From NCBI RefSeq assembly GCF_900113485.1, contig NZ_FOPM01000018.1:26765-90764 (forward strand): a DNA stretch of 64,000 bases, written 5' to 3'. This document shows, in pieces, positions 53,871-62,075 of this stretch. Position 1 is the stretch's first letter; each line of letters opens with the position of its first letter. This DNA is from Methylobacterium gossipiicola (GTDB lineage Bacteria > Pseudomonadota > Alphaproteobacteria > Rhizobiales > Beijerinckiaceae). The notes beneath the pieces are model-generated. The model ran no database searches. It was given only the letters and a program-made list of their open reading frames with translations, and was not told the DNA's origin. The translations under genes were made by a program, and so were the position numbers.

Positions 53871-54497
53871 ATGCTTGAGGACCTCGTCCGCCCCGAGGCG
53901 AAACCCGCCCGTGGGATCCGTGTGACGGACAAGCGCCGGCACCAGCGCGTGAAGGTCGCGCTGCTGGGCCGATACATGCTGACGGACCGCCGGGAATTTC
54001 CGTGTCAGACCGTGGACATGTCCCCGGGGGGCGTGCGCCTCACCTGTGCCGAAGCGGGACGGATCGACGAGCGCGTGGTGCTCTATCTCGAGCAGATCGG
54101 GCGGCTGGAGGGTGTCATCGCGCGCGTCGTGCCCGAAGGCTTCGCCGTGCGTCTGAGTTCGACCTCGCGCAAGCGTGAGAAGATCGCGTCCCAGCTCACC
54201 TGGCTCGCCAACCGCGAAAGCCTCGGCCTGCCCGAGGGCCGCACCCACGAACGTCTCAAGCCCACCGTGCCGGGCGTGACCCTGCGGTTCGACGGCGGTC
54301 GCGAAATTCCCGCCCTGCTCATCGACGTGTCCATGTCGGGCGCGGCCATCAAATGCGGCATCGCTCCCGCCCTCGGCAGCATCGTCGTGGTGGGCCGGAC
54401 CCCCGGGCGGGTGGTGCGCCAGTTCGAGGGCGGTTTCGGCGTGAGCTTCCTTCTGCCGATCTCGGCGGACCTGTTCCACGAGGGAATCCGCCTCTAG
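53871..54497 (+). CDS. Double PilZ-domain protein
   Basis: 208 residues. First PilZ domain at about 20-100 with RRHQR and DMSPGGVRL (the RxxxR and D/NxSxxG c-di-GMP motifs). Second at about 120-205 with DVSMSGAAI but without a clear RxxxR. A c-di-GMP receptor through the first domain is therefore possible. It is followed by a strong terminator and then two LapG-like peptidases, which in other bacteria are governed by c-di-GMP. Confidence 0.85.
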   Translation: MLEDLVRPEAKPARGIRVTDKRRHQRVKVALLGRYMLTDRREFPCQTVDMSPGGVRLTCAEAGRIDERVVLYLEQIGRLEGVIARVVPEGFAVRLSSTSRKREKIASQLTWLANRESLGLPEGRTHERLKPTVPGVTLRFDGGREIPALLIDVSMSGAAIKCGIAPALGSIVVVGRTPGRVVRQFEGGFGVSFLLPISADLFHEGIRL

Positions 54498-54840
54498 CCC
54501 GGCCCCATTCGAGGCTCCGCCTCGGATCGAGAACCTGCGGTCTCAAAAAGGCCCGGAGCGATGCTCCGATCTTCGGATCGGGATATCGCTTCGGGCCTTC
54601 ATCGTTTCCGCCGCCCCGGCGAAGCGCGCGTATCGTCCCGGCGGAGGGGGCGCGGCGCCGCGATGGTTTCCGTTTCGTGAAACCCCTCGGGCAATTGTGA
54701 ACGATCGGGGAAGCGGCGGATTGGGGCTGTCTCGGATGAGCCGGATATGGGGCCCGATTCGATAAAATTGCGCGGATCGATTTCAGCGCGGTGCAGTGGC
54801 CCGCGCCCCATCCTGACAGCATCGAAGGACGGGGGTTGCG
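54498..54840 (+). other. Intergenic region PilZ / first C93 peptidase
   Basis: 343 bp. It holds the terminator at 54548-54599. The rest, 54600-54840, has moderately A+T-rich patches (GATAAAATTG near 54761) that may be the promoter of the first peptidase gene; no gene is visible. Confidence 0.55.
54548..54599 (+). terminator. Strong terminator after the PilZ gene
   Basis: 24-nt arms beginning AAGGCCCG and ending CGGGCCTT, with a UUCG tetraloop (54572-54575) and only four imperfect pairs. An A-run precedes it and the stem closes with TTC. The largest hairpin seen in the window. Confidence 0.85.
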
Positions 54841-55482
54841 ATGCATGGGATGAAATCGGTTGCCGTAGGCGCCTTGACACTCTTGGCGACGGCGTTCGGG
54901 ACGACTGTGCCCAACGCTCAGACGGCGCAGACGACCCTCGCGGCCCTGCCCGCTCCGGCGACCCTCGCGTCGCCCGTCGGGCCGGCTCGCCCCATCGCGG
55001 CCTGGAGCACGTTCTGTGATCGCTATCCGGCCGAATGCGCCGTCAACGCCAACGAAGCGGCGCGGATCGTCCTCACGCCGGCCACCTGGAACCTCATCGT
55101 GTCCGTGAACAACCGGGTGAACACCCGGATCAAGCCGGTGACCGATCTCGATCATTGGGGGTCGGCGGACCGCTGGGACCTCGCCGAGGACGGTTCGGGC
55201 GATTGCGAGGATTTCCAGCTCCTCAAGCGCAAGCTCCTAGCCGAATCTGGCCTGCCGCGCCGGGCCATGCGGATGACGGTCGTCATCGACGAGAAGGGCG
55301 AGGGTCACGCCGTGCTGACTCTGATCACGGATCGGGGCGACTTCATCCTCGACAACAAGACCAGCCATGTCCTGCCCTGGCACCGGACCGGCTACGTCTT
55401 CATCAAGCGCGAAGGCACCGATGCCGTGGCGTGGGTCTCCCTCGGCGGCGTCACCTCCCCGACCACCACGGCCAACCGCTGA
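54841..55482 (+). CDS. LapG-like periplasmic cysteine peptidase (C93/BTLCP), copy 1
   Basis: 213 residues. Signal peptide ending VPNAQ. Transglutaminase-like triad: Cys in GSGDCEDFQLLK (about 128), His in GEGHAVLTL and Asp in ILDNKT. Family PF06035 includes LapG, which cuts a surface adhesin when c-di-GMP is low. Substrate here unknown; no LapD or RTX adhesin in the window. 152 bp before a close paralogue of the same layout. Confidence 0.87.
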   Translation: MHGMKSVAVGALTLLATAFGTTVPNAQTAQTTLAALPAPATLASPVGPARPIAAWSTFCDRYPAECAVNANEAARIVLTPATWNLIVSVNNRVNTRIKPVTDLDHWGSADRWDLAEDGSGDCEDFQLLKRKLLAESGLPRRAMRMTVVIDEKGEGHAVLTLITDRGDFILDNKTSHVLPWHRTGYVFIKREGTDAVAWVSLGGVTSPTTTANR

Positions 55483-55548
55483 GATCGGGCTCGACTCCGA
55501 ATGCCGAAATTGTCCGCTCCGAGGTGGAACCGGGCCCGATCAGGTGCG

Positions 55549-55564
55549 TTAAAAAGGGTTTAAC
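55549..55564 (+). promoter_or_regulatory. CtrA-type box upstream of second C93 peptidase
   Basis: TTAAAAAGGGTTTAAC, an exact TTAA-N7-TTAAC, in the 152-bp gap between the two peptidase genes. It is 71 bp from ATG 55635 (50 bp from ATG 55614). Same spacing as the box before the ParA gene. Confidence 0.6.
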
Positions 55565-55634
55565 TTTCCGATTGAGCGCCGGGCGCTACCGTGCCAACTT
55601 TGCCGCGTCAGCAATGGACGGCAGGGCGACCCGA

Positions 55635-56336
55635 ATGCGGCACGCGATTCTGCAGAGGCTCGGCACATCGGCATTCGGCAGGCGGCGCGTTCTCCGCGCG
55701 CGCTTGAGCCGCGCCGGTCGCCTCGCCTTCACCGGGGCGATCCTGCTGTGTGGCGGGGTCGGCACGCAGGCCCGTCCCGTGCAGGCCCATTCCACGGCGG
55801 CGTTGCCCGAGGCCCCTGCCCTGCGGGCGGGAACCGAAGCCCGGCCGGTGGCCGCCTGGACCGATTTCTGCGCGCGCCATCCGGGCGAATGCGCCGTCAA
55901 TGTCCGCGAGCCGGCGCGCATCGCCTTGACGCCGTCCATCCGCGCGATGCTGGACAGCGTCAACCATCGGGTCAATGCGCGCATCCGGCCGATCACGGAT
56001 ATGGCCCATTGGGGCGTGGTCGACCGGTGGGACTTTCCCGACGACGGGACGGGCGATTGCGAGGATTTTCAGCTTCTCAAGCGGCGGATGCTGGTGGCGC
56101 GGGGCCTGCCCCGGCGCGCCCTGCGGATGACCGTGGTGATCGACGACCTCGGCGAGGGCCATGCGGTTCTCATGGTCCGCACGGATCGCGGCGACCTCAT
56201 CCTCGACAACAAGACCGACGCGATCCTGTCCGCGCAGGGGACGGGCTACAGTTTCATCAAGCGCGAAGGCCAGGACGGTCTCGCCTGGGTGACCCTCAAC
56301 GGCGGCGAGTCCCCGGTGGCGACGGCCAACCGCTGA
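55635..56336 (+). CDS. LapG-like periplasmic cysteine peptidase (C93/BTLCP), copy 2
   Basis: 233 residues from ATG 55635; ATG 55614 would add seven. Basic N-terminus and hydrophobic leader (RLAFTGAILLCGGVGTQARP), then the same domain as copy 1: WTDFCARHPGECAVN, MAHWGVVDRWDFPDDGTGDC, VIDDLGEGHAVLMV, LILDNKT. Catalytic Cys, His and Asp are retained. High likeness over the whole mature part indicates a tandem duplication. Its own CtrA-type box suggests different timing from copy 1. Confidence 0.86.
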   Translation: MRHAILQRLGTSAFGRRRVLRARLSRAGRLAFTGAILLCGGVGTQARPVQAHSTAALPEAPALRAGTEARPVAAWTDFCARHPGECAVNVREPARIALTPSIRAMLDSVNHRVNARIRPITDMAHWGVVDRWDFPDDGTGDCEDFQLLKRRMLVARGLPRRALRMTVVIDDLGEGHAVLMVRTDRGDLILDNKTDAILSAQGTGYSFIKREGQDGLAWVTLNGGESPVATANR

Positions 56337-56405
56337 AGCCCGTCGCGAGGTCCCGCGGCCGGCTCGGCGTTCGGGACCAGGCGATACGGAGCCGGGGGAT
56401 GGCCT

Positions 56406-56735
56406 TCACGCCCCCGCGATCATGTGGGCGAGGTCGAGGGCGACGCGGCCCGACATCAGGCTCCAGCCGCAGGCGATCATCGTGGCGATCATCACGAACG
56501 GGATCGGCCGACGCTCGAAACGGCGTCCGCGCAGGGTGTTGCGGAGGATGATGAAGGGGGCGCCGAAGGCCAGCATCGGCAGGGCCGCCACGGCGGTGAC
56601 GCCGCCGCGCTCGAGCAGGCTGAAGCTCGCACGCCGCGCGGTGAACAGTTCGAACGCGCTGGCGAGGAGGCCCGACAGGGCGAGGCCGATGCACAGGGTC
56701 TGGAGGGATTCGAGGGCCGAGGGGGTGAGTGTCAT
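56406..56735 (-). CDS. Small membrane protein, unknown
   Basis: 109 residues from ATG 56735 (a GTG three bases upstream is also possible). Three hydrophobic segments (LQTLCIGLALSGLLASAFEL, VTAVAALPMLAFGAPFIILR, PFVMIATMIACGWSLMSG). I do not recognise a family with certainty; it resembles short alphaproteobacterial membrane proteins of unknown role. Downstream of DUF3126 on the same strand, 138 bp apart. Confidence 0.65.
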   Translation of the reverse strand: MTLTPSALESLQTLCIGLALSGLLASAFELFTARRASFSLLERGGVTAVAALPMLAFGAPFIILRNTLRGRRFERRPIPFVMIATMIACGWSLMSGRVALDLAHMIAGA

Positions 56736-56873
56736 CACGCGAACGCTCCACGCTTGAAGAAGCCTTGGAGCGCACTGTGCCCTGTCGTTTACGAAACGTT
56801 AAGGCTTTCCCCGCGTTAGGGTTAAGCCTGTGCACGGGCCATCGGTGATCGCCCGTGCGGAACGCGCGTGGAC

Positions 56874-57086
56874 TCAGTCCTCGAGGTCGATGTCGAGGAT
56901 CGCCATGGCGAAGTTGAACGAACGGTCGCCGTCCTCGTCGTCCACGGACACCACGCCCAAAAACTCCTCTCCGATGTAGACCTCGGCCGAATCGTCCTTC
57001 TTGGGGCGGGGCACGAGACGGATGTTGGTGTTCGCGAAGGTCCGGCGAAGGTAGTCCTGTACCTTGGTGATGTCGGTCTTGGTCAC
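56874..57086 (-). CDS. DUF3126 family protein
   Basis: 70 residues from GTG 57086: TKTDITKVQDYLRRTFANTN, then VEVYIGEEFLGVVSVDDEDG-type strands and a DIDLED end. This matches DUF3126, a small acidic protein conserved in Alphaproteobacteria and usually next to cysE, as here. Function unknown. An in-frame extension upstream is Arg/Pro-rich and overlaps the intergenic region, so it was rejected. Confidence 0.85.
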   Translation of the reverse strand: MTKTDITKVQDYLRRTFANTNIRLVPRPKKDDSAEVYIGEEFLGVVSVDDEDGDRSFNFAMAILDIDLED

Positions 57087-57205
57087 GCTGATCGCCTCTC
57101 GCGTTCGGGGTCGGATCGGCCTGCGCCCGGTGACGGTCGCGGGCTCGAGTCCGGGACCGCTTGCCATGCCGCCGGGGCGTGGGCAAGCGCCGGGACCGAC
57201 CCGCT

Positions 57206-58063
57206 TCAAATGCCTTCGGCGATGTGAATGAACGCGTCGAGACCGAGCAATTGGTCCATGGCGCGGGACGGCTCGGCGCAGCCGGCGGTGCCGACGACGC
57301 GGGCGGGCACGCCCACCACCGTGGTGTGGGGCGGGACGGCCCGCAACACCACCGAACCGGCGGCGACGCGGGCGCATTCGCCCACCTCGATGTTGCCGAG
57401 AATCTTGGCGCCGGCCCCGATCATCACGCCCCGGCGGATCTTCGGATGGCGGTCGCCCCGCTGCTTGCCGGTGCCGCCGAGGGTCACTGCGTGCAGGATC
57501 GACACGTCGTCGTCGATCACCGCCGTGGAACCGACCACGAGGCCGGTGGCGTGATCGAGGAACACGCCCCGGCCGATCTGGGCCGCCGGATGGATGTCCG
57601 TCTGGAAGACCTCGGACGACCGGCTCTGGAGATAGAGGGCGAGGTCACGCCGGTCGTGGGTCCAGTACCAATGGGCGAGGCGATGGGCCTGAAGGGCGTG
57701 GAAACCCTTGAAGTACAGCACCGGCTCGATGGCCCGGGTCGTGGCCGGGTCGCGGTCGAGGATGGCGCCGATATCGGCCCGGAAGATTTCGCCGAGGCGC
57801 GGGTCGTCGGCGATGGCCTCGTGGAAGCCGTGGGCCACGAGTTCGGCCTGCAGGGACGCGTGACCGAGGCGCGAAGCCACCCGGTGGGCCACGGCCCCTT
57901 CGAGAGTGGGATGGTTCAGGATGGTCGCCACGATGAACGAGGCGAGCTGCGGTTCCGCGCGGACGAGGGCCTCGGCCTCCGCGCGCAAGCGGGACCAGAT
58001 CGGATCGAGGGTCGGAATCGTGTTCCGGTCGCTCGGGCGGGTCGGGGAAGAACGGACGGACAT
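57206..58063 (-). CDS. cysE: Serine O-acetyltransferase
   Basis: 285 residues from ATG 58063. First step of cysteine synthesis, acetyl-CoA plus serine to O-acetylserine. N-terminal helical domain (LDPIWSRLRAEAEALVRAEP) and a left-handed beta-helix at about 155-255 with FQTDIHPAAQIGRGVFLDHA, GLVVGSTAVIDDDVSILHAV and HPKIRRGVMIGAGAKILGNI. Sits before DUF3126 as in many relatives. Confidence 0.95.
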   Translation of the reverse strand: MSVRSSPTRPSDRNTIPTLDPIWSRLRAEAEALVRAEPQLASFIVATILNHPTLEGAVAHRVASRLGHASLQAELVAHGFHEAIADDPRLGEIFRADIGAILDRDPATTRAIEPVLYFKGFHALQAHRLAHWYWTHDRRDLALYLQSRSSEVFQTDIHPAAQIGRGVFLDHATGLVVGSTAVIDDDVSILHAVTLGGTGKQRGDRHPKIRRGVMIGAGAKILGNIEVGECARVAAGSVVLRAVPPHTTVVGVPARVVGTAGCAEPSRAMDQLLGLDAFIHIAEGI

Positions 58064-58239
58064 GATCTCCTCCTCGCACATTCAAGGCCTCGGCGACGCG
58101 TCGGGCGTATGATCGTCTACGAGCGATCGCCCCCGGAGGTCAGGGGCCGCGCCTGCCGGGCCGCTGGGAGAACGTCTCTTCGTGTCCCACCTTAGGGTGT
58201 GGTTCGACCGGGTGCCGATCAAGGGCGGCCCGTGACACT

Positions 58240-59130
58240 TCAGGCGTGACGCATCGCCGGGAGGGCGCCGAAGCGCGCCTCGATGGCGGCCGCGAGACGA
58301 TCGACCATCGTCTCGACGGGAACATCCGACGTGTCGACCACCGAGGAGGCCCGGGCGTAGAGCGGCTCGCGGCTCGCGAGCACGGCCCGCAATTCCTGCA
58401 TGGCGGAGGGATGGTCGCCCGTGGTGGCGAGGTCGCCTTGATCGCGCACGCGCTGCATGTGTTCCTCGGGCCGCGCCCTGAGCCAGATCGTGAAGAAGGC
58501 CTGCAACAGCAGGTCGTAGGTCAGGGGCTCGGCGACGATGCCGCCGCTCGTCGCCAGGATGAGCGGGCCGGGATGCTCCGTGAGGCGACGCAGGGCCACC
58601 TGCTCCAGGCGGCGATAGCCCTCCTGTCCGTAGATCGCGAAGATCTCCTTGACCGAGAGGGCGTTCTCGCGCTCGATCTCGGCGTTCAGTTCGACGAAGG
58701 TCCAGCCGAGGCGCTCGGCCACCCGGCGGCCGAGGGTCGATTTTCCAGCGCCGCGCAGGCCGACGACGGCGACGCGCGGCTGCGGGGCTTCGCCGCGCGC
58801 CGGGGCTTGGCCCGACAGGATACCCTTGGCGAGGGCGATCTGTTCGGCCGAGGCTTGTCCCAGGAGATCGCGGACCAGGGGCCAGTCGGGGGCCATGCTC
58901 TCGCCGGCGATGAGGTCGTCGAGGCGTACGCCCATGGCGTTGGCGACCCGACGCAGGAGGATGATGGAGACATTGCCCTGGCCGCTCTCGAGCTGCGCGA
59001 TGTAGCGTTCCGACAGACCGGAGGTCTGTGACAGGAGCTTGCGCGAGAGCCCACGCAGCGTGCGGGCGTGCCGGACCCGCCGGCCGAGTTCCGTCAGGAA
59101 GATCGATTCTTCTTCTACCGCGCCGGCCAT
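58240..59130 (-). CDS. XRE-type regulator fused to a shikimate kinase-like domain (BoxR/BzdR type)
   Basis: 296 residues. HTH at about 12-72 (LGRRVRHARTLRGLSRKLLS, SERYIAQLESGQGNVSIILL), a linker, then a shikimate kinase fold with P-loop GLRGAGKST (124-132). The DxD that binds shikimate in AroK is changed (FVELNAEIE), while the later Arg (GYRRLEQ) remains. This architecture is that of BzdR/BoxR regulators of aerobic and anaerobic benzoyl-CoA degradation. No benzoate genes are in the window, so the ligand is unknown. Confidence 0.87.
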   Translation of the reverse strand: MAGAVEEESIFLTELGRRVRHARTLRGLSRKLLSQTSGLSERYIAQLESGQGNVSIILLRRVANAMGVRLDDLIAGESMAPDWPLVRDLLGQASAEQIALAKGILSGQAPARGEAPQPRVAVVGLRGAGKSTLGRRVAERLGWTFVELNAEIERENALSVKEIFAIYGQEGYRRLEQVALRRLTEHPGPLILATSGGIVAEPLTYDLLLQAFFTIWLRARPEEHMQRVRDQGDLATTGDHPSAMQELRAVLASREPLYARASSVVDTSDVPVETMVDRLAAAIEARFGALPAMRHA

Positions 59131-59549
59131 GCCGTCGTCCGTCTTCCTGATATGCTGGCAGGCCGAAAGCCCGCGCAGCCCTTGATTTCAAACTTGCCGT
59201 CGCTCGCGGCCAACGCGCGAAAACAACGCCATCATCACGCGACAGGTGACGAATCGACCGATCCTCGGGATCGAAAGACCCGTATCCTATCGCGTCCAAG
59301 GAGACATAGCTCAATCGTATTCAATTGAGCACGCCACTCTTCCGGTATTGGTCCGGCGCGGAACACGCTGCAATGCGGCATGTGAGGTCGCGGAAGGGTG
59401 AGCGCAAGCGTCTCCCGCATGGCTGCTGGGGAAAAGCGGGTCGTGCCGCACTTTTGTGCAGGGGGCGATGGTCTCGCCCATGGGCGGGACGAGGGTTCGC
59501 AGCGCCCGCTGCCCAGCGGGTTGGGGGGGCGGAGGCGGTTTCGAAAGGG
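59131..59549 (-). other. Intergenic region upstream of the fusion regulator
   Basis: 419 bp without a convincing gene. It contains an inverted repeat GCTCAAT-N8-ATTGAGC at 59309-59330, about 180 bp upstream of the regulator's start, a possible operator. G-rich stretches near 59520 precede the stop of the lytic transglycosylase gene. Confidence 0.5.
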
Positions 59550-60446
59550 TTACTGTGCGGCGGGAAGCGCCGAGGCTTCGAGGATCGGCGCGACGCCGGT
59601 CTTCCTCGCGACGGGGAGGCGTCCAACGGAGGCGAGCAGGACGGAAGAGGGTCGGCGCGGGGGCAGCGGCACGGCAACCCGCTCGCTCGGGGCGGGGTCC
59701 ATGGAGGTCGGCGTCGTCAGCGAAACGGCCGTCGTCGGCACCGGCGCGAGGGGCGTCATCGAGACGGGGGACGGATCGAGGCTCGCCATCGCGGTCGGCG
59801 CGGCGGCCTCCGAGAGGGAGGCGGGCCGGCGCGGTGGCAGCGGAACCTCGACGCTCTCCGTCGGGACGGCGTTCGCCGCCGGGCTCGGGGCATAGGCCAG
59901 GGCGGTGTTGGCGGCGGCGACGTTGGGGGCGGCGGATGCGGATCGATCGAAGGCGCTGGTGAAGCTGGCGCCGGATTTCGCACCGGAGGCCACGGTGGTC
60001 ACGTCCTCGGGGGCCTCGGTCTCGATGCCGAGACGCTTGGCGGCGTAATAATAGCCACGGTTGTAATAGCCGTAGGCACGGGCGAGGTCGCCCTTGGCGG
60101 TCTTGTAGGCGCCCGCGAGGTAGGCGATGCCGTAGCGCAGGTTCACCGCCGGATCGAACAACCCGGCCGCGTCGCCCTGATAGCCGAGGCCGCGCGCCGT
60201 GGCGTGCTTGATCTGCATGAGGCCCAGCGCGCTGCCGCCCTTGGCGTTGGGATTGTAGTTGCTTTCGCGCTTCACCACCGCGTGGACGAAGCTCGCCGGG
60301 ACGCCGGCGGCGCGGGCCTGCGCCTCGATCAGCGCGTCGATGTTGTCCCGCGCGGCCGTCTTGCCCTGGGCGCAGGCCGGGGTGGGCAGGATCTGAGCCG
60401 GAACGGCCAACGCGGCGACGGCGAGGAGCAAGAGGCGCTGGTGCAT
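59550..60446 (-). CDS. Lytic transglycosylase (SLT family)
   Basis: 298 residues from ATG 60446. Signal peptide ending PACAQ. Soluble lytic transglycosylase fold at about 35-150: VVKRESNYNPNAKGGSALGL with catalytic Glu61, LMQIKHATARGLGY, FDPAVNLRYGIAYLAG, AYGYYNRGYYYAAKR. The C-terminal half is low-complexity with a repeated VPLPPRRP motif (two copies), probably a flexible or wall-binding tail. Cleaves peptidoglycan glycan strands in the periplasm. Confidence 0.9.
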   Translation of the reverse strand: MHQRLLLLAVAALAVPAQILPTPACAQGKTAARDNIDALIEAQARAAGVPASFVHAVVKRESNYNPNAKGGSALGLMQIKHATARGLGYQGDAAGLFDPAVNLRYGIAYLAGAYKTAKGDLARAYGYYNRGYYYAAKRLGIETEAPEDVTTVASGAKSGASFTSAFDRSASAAPNVAAANTALAYAPSPAANAVPTESVEVPLPPRRPASLSEAAAPTAMASLDPSPVSMTPLAPVPTTAVSLTTPTSMDPAPSERVAVPLPPRRPSSVLLASVGRLPVARKTGVAPILEASALPAAQ

Positions 60447-60659
60447 GCGGTGACCCGGATCGTCCTTGTTCTGAGCGGCCAAGGTCGGGGCCAAATGAGG
60501 CTGGAAAGCGGCTTGTCGCCGCGATTGGGGCGAGCCAACTCTGCTTTCCCCATGTGCTGTGGCGCACGGGATACACACTTGAGAAACATAAATTCCGCCC
60601 CCGGGACGGATTTGTTAAGCACCGCAAGGCCGTGAGGCCCGCCCGCCGGCCGTGGACGG

Positions 60660-61484
60660 TCAGGCGGATCGGCTGTGCAAAACGAATTCGTCGATGGCGT
60701 GGGCGAAGCCGTCCGCGTCGTTGCTCACCGTCACGGCGCCGGCCGCCGCCTTCACGTGCGGCGCGGCGTTCCCCATGGCGATGGACAGGCCGGCTCGCGC
60801 GAACATCGGCACGTCGTTGCCCGCGTCTCCCAGGGTGGCGATCCGGCTCCGGTCGATCCCGAGGCGGCGGCTCATGGCCTCGACGAAGCCGCCCTTGCCG
60901 GCGCCGGCCGGGGTGACGTCGAGGTAGTAGGCCTGCGAGCGGTGGACATCGGCCCCCTCCCCCAGGGCCGCCGCGAGACTTGCTTCGCAGGCGGCGAGGT
61001 ACCCGGCATCGCCGCTGACGCCGACGATCTTGGCGGCCCGGTCCAGGAGCGGATCGAGGCTGGCGACGGGGGTGGGTTCGGCCCCGAGGGTTCTGCGTTC
61101 GAGGTCGGTATAGGGGCCGTGCGGGTCGGTCAGGTTCCAGGCGCCGTCGGCGAACACCCAGACGTCGAGGCGGGCTTGCGCGAGCCGGGTCGCCGCCTCC
61201 CGCGCCACGGCGCCGGGGATCAGGGTTTCGGACAGGACCGTGAGGTCGGGCGCCACGATGGTGCTGCCGTTAAAGGCCCCCAGCGGCAGGCGCAGGTCGA
61301 GGTCCGCCACGAGGGAGCCGAGCCCCATGGGCGGGCGGCTCGACGCGATGGTGAAGCCGATGCCGGCTTGTCCCAAGCGCCGCACGGCCGCGCGGGTCGC
61401 GTCCGTCAGGCGCTTGTCCGTGGTCACCAGGGTGCCGTCGACATCGGAGATGACGAGGGCGATGGGCGGGGCGGAGGGATTCAT
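60660..61484 (-). CDS. HAD-superfamily (Cof-type) phosphatase
   Basis: 274 residues. HAD motifs: I DVDGTLVTT (about 14-22), II TIASSRPP, III around KGGFVEAMSRRL, IV TLGDAGNDVPMFARAG. The C2-type cap between motifs II and III marks the Cof family, sugar-phosphate or cofactor phosphatases. Directly downstream of gntK (27 bp), with a 15-bp tandem repeat in the gap. Could act on sugar phosphates in the same pathway; inference. Confidence 0.9.
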   Translation of the reverse strand: MNPSAPPIALVISDVDGTLVTTDKRLTDATRAAVRRLGQAGIGFTIASSRPPMGLGSLVADLDLRLPLGAFNGSTIVAPDLTVLSETLIPGAVAREAATRLAQARLDVWVFADGAWNLTDPHGPYTDLERRTLGAEPTPVASLDPLLDRAAKIVGVSGDAGYLAACEASLAAALGEGADVHRSQAYYLDVTPAGAGKGGFVEAMSRRLGIDRSRIATLGDAGNDVPMFARAGLSIAMGNAAPHVKAAAGAVTVSNDADGFAHAIDEFVLHSRSA

Positions 61485-61494
61485 GGCGGCCCGT

Positions 61495-61524
61495 CTCTAT
61501 TCTGGCTTGCTCTATTCTGGCTTG
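61495..61524 (+). repeat. 15-bp tandem duplication across the gntK stop codon
   Basis: Two identical copies of CTCTATTCTGGCTTG (61495-61509, 61510-61524). On the minus strand each encodes the end of GntK plus its TAG stop, so the gene's last codons and stop have been duplicated into the gap before the HAD gene. Confidence 0.92.
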
Positions 61525-62075
61525 GCCTCCCTCAATCCCAAACGGGCGGCGATCGTTGCCGCCACGGTTTCGGCGGGCGCGTCGACGGAGACGGTGACGG
61601 CCCCCTCCTCCGCCGTCGGAGGCTCGAGGATGGCGAATTGGGTATCGAGGAGGCTGGCCGGCATGAAGTGCCCGCGCCGCGCGGCGAGCCGGGCCTCGAT
61701 CAGGGCGCGGTCGCCGTGGAGATAGGCGATGCGAACCTCGGGGCGTCCGCGCACGAGCGCGTCGCGATAGGCGCGCCGCAGGGCCGAGCAGACCACGATT
61801 CCCGGCTCGCGCGCCTGGAGCCGCAGGTCGATCCAGGCCGCGATGGCGGCGAGCCAGGGGGCGCGGTCGTCGTCGTCCAGGGGATGGCCCGCCCGCATCT
61901 TGGCGATGTGGGCGGCGCTGTGGAAGCTGTCCCCGTCGACGAAGGCCCAGCCGAGGCGTTCGGCGAGGCAGGCCGCGACGGTGCTCTTACCGGAGCCCGA
62001 CACGCCCATCACCACGACCACGGTGGGGGCGCCCGGGGCGGCCGGGGCGAACTGGGGCTCGGGAAATCCGGTCAT
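61512..62075 (-). CDS. gntK: Gluconokinase
   Basis: 187 residues. P-loop GVSGSGKSTVAACLAERLGW, then FVDGDSFHSAAHIAKMRAGH and PLDDDDRAPWLAAI, the gluconate-binding signature, and VVCSALRRAYRD. Phosphorylates D-gluconate to 6-phosphogluconate. Start overlaps the stop of the upstream membrane hydrolase gene (ATGA). Forms an operon with that gene and the HAD phosphatase. Confidence 0.93.
   Translation of the reverse strand: MTGFPEPQFAPAAPGAPTVVVVMGVSGSGKSTVAACLAERLGWAFVDGDSFHSAAHIAKMRAGHPLDDDDRAPWLAAIAAWIDLRLQAREPGIVVCSALRRAYRDALVRGRPEVRIAYLHGDRALIEARLAARRGHFMPASLLDTQFAILEPPTAEEGAVTVSVDAPAETVAATIAARLGLREAKPE

Noticed and set aside
56797..56826. Two TTAA tetramers between DUF3126 and the small membrane gene
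   Set aside because: Spacing is 19 bp, not the 7 bp of a CtrA box.
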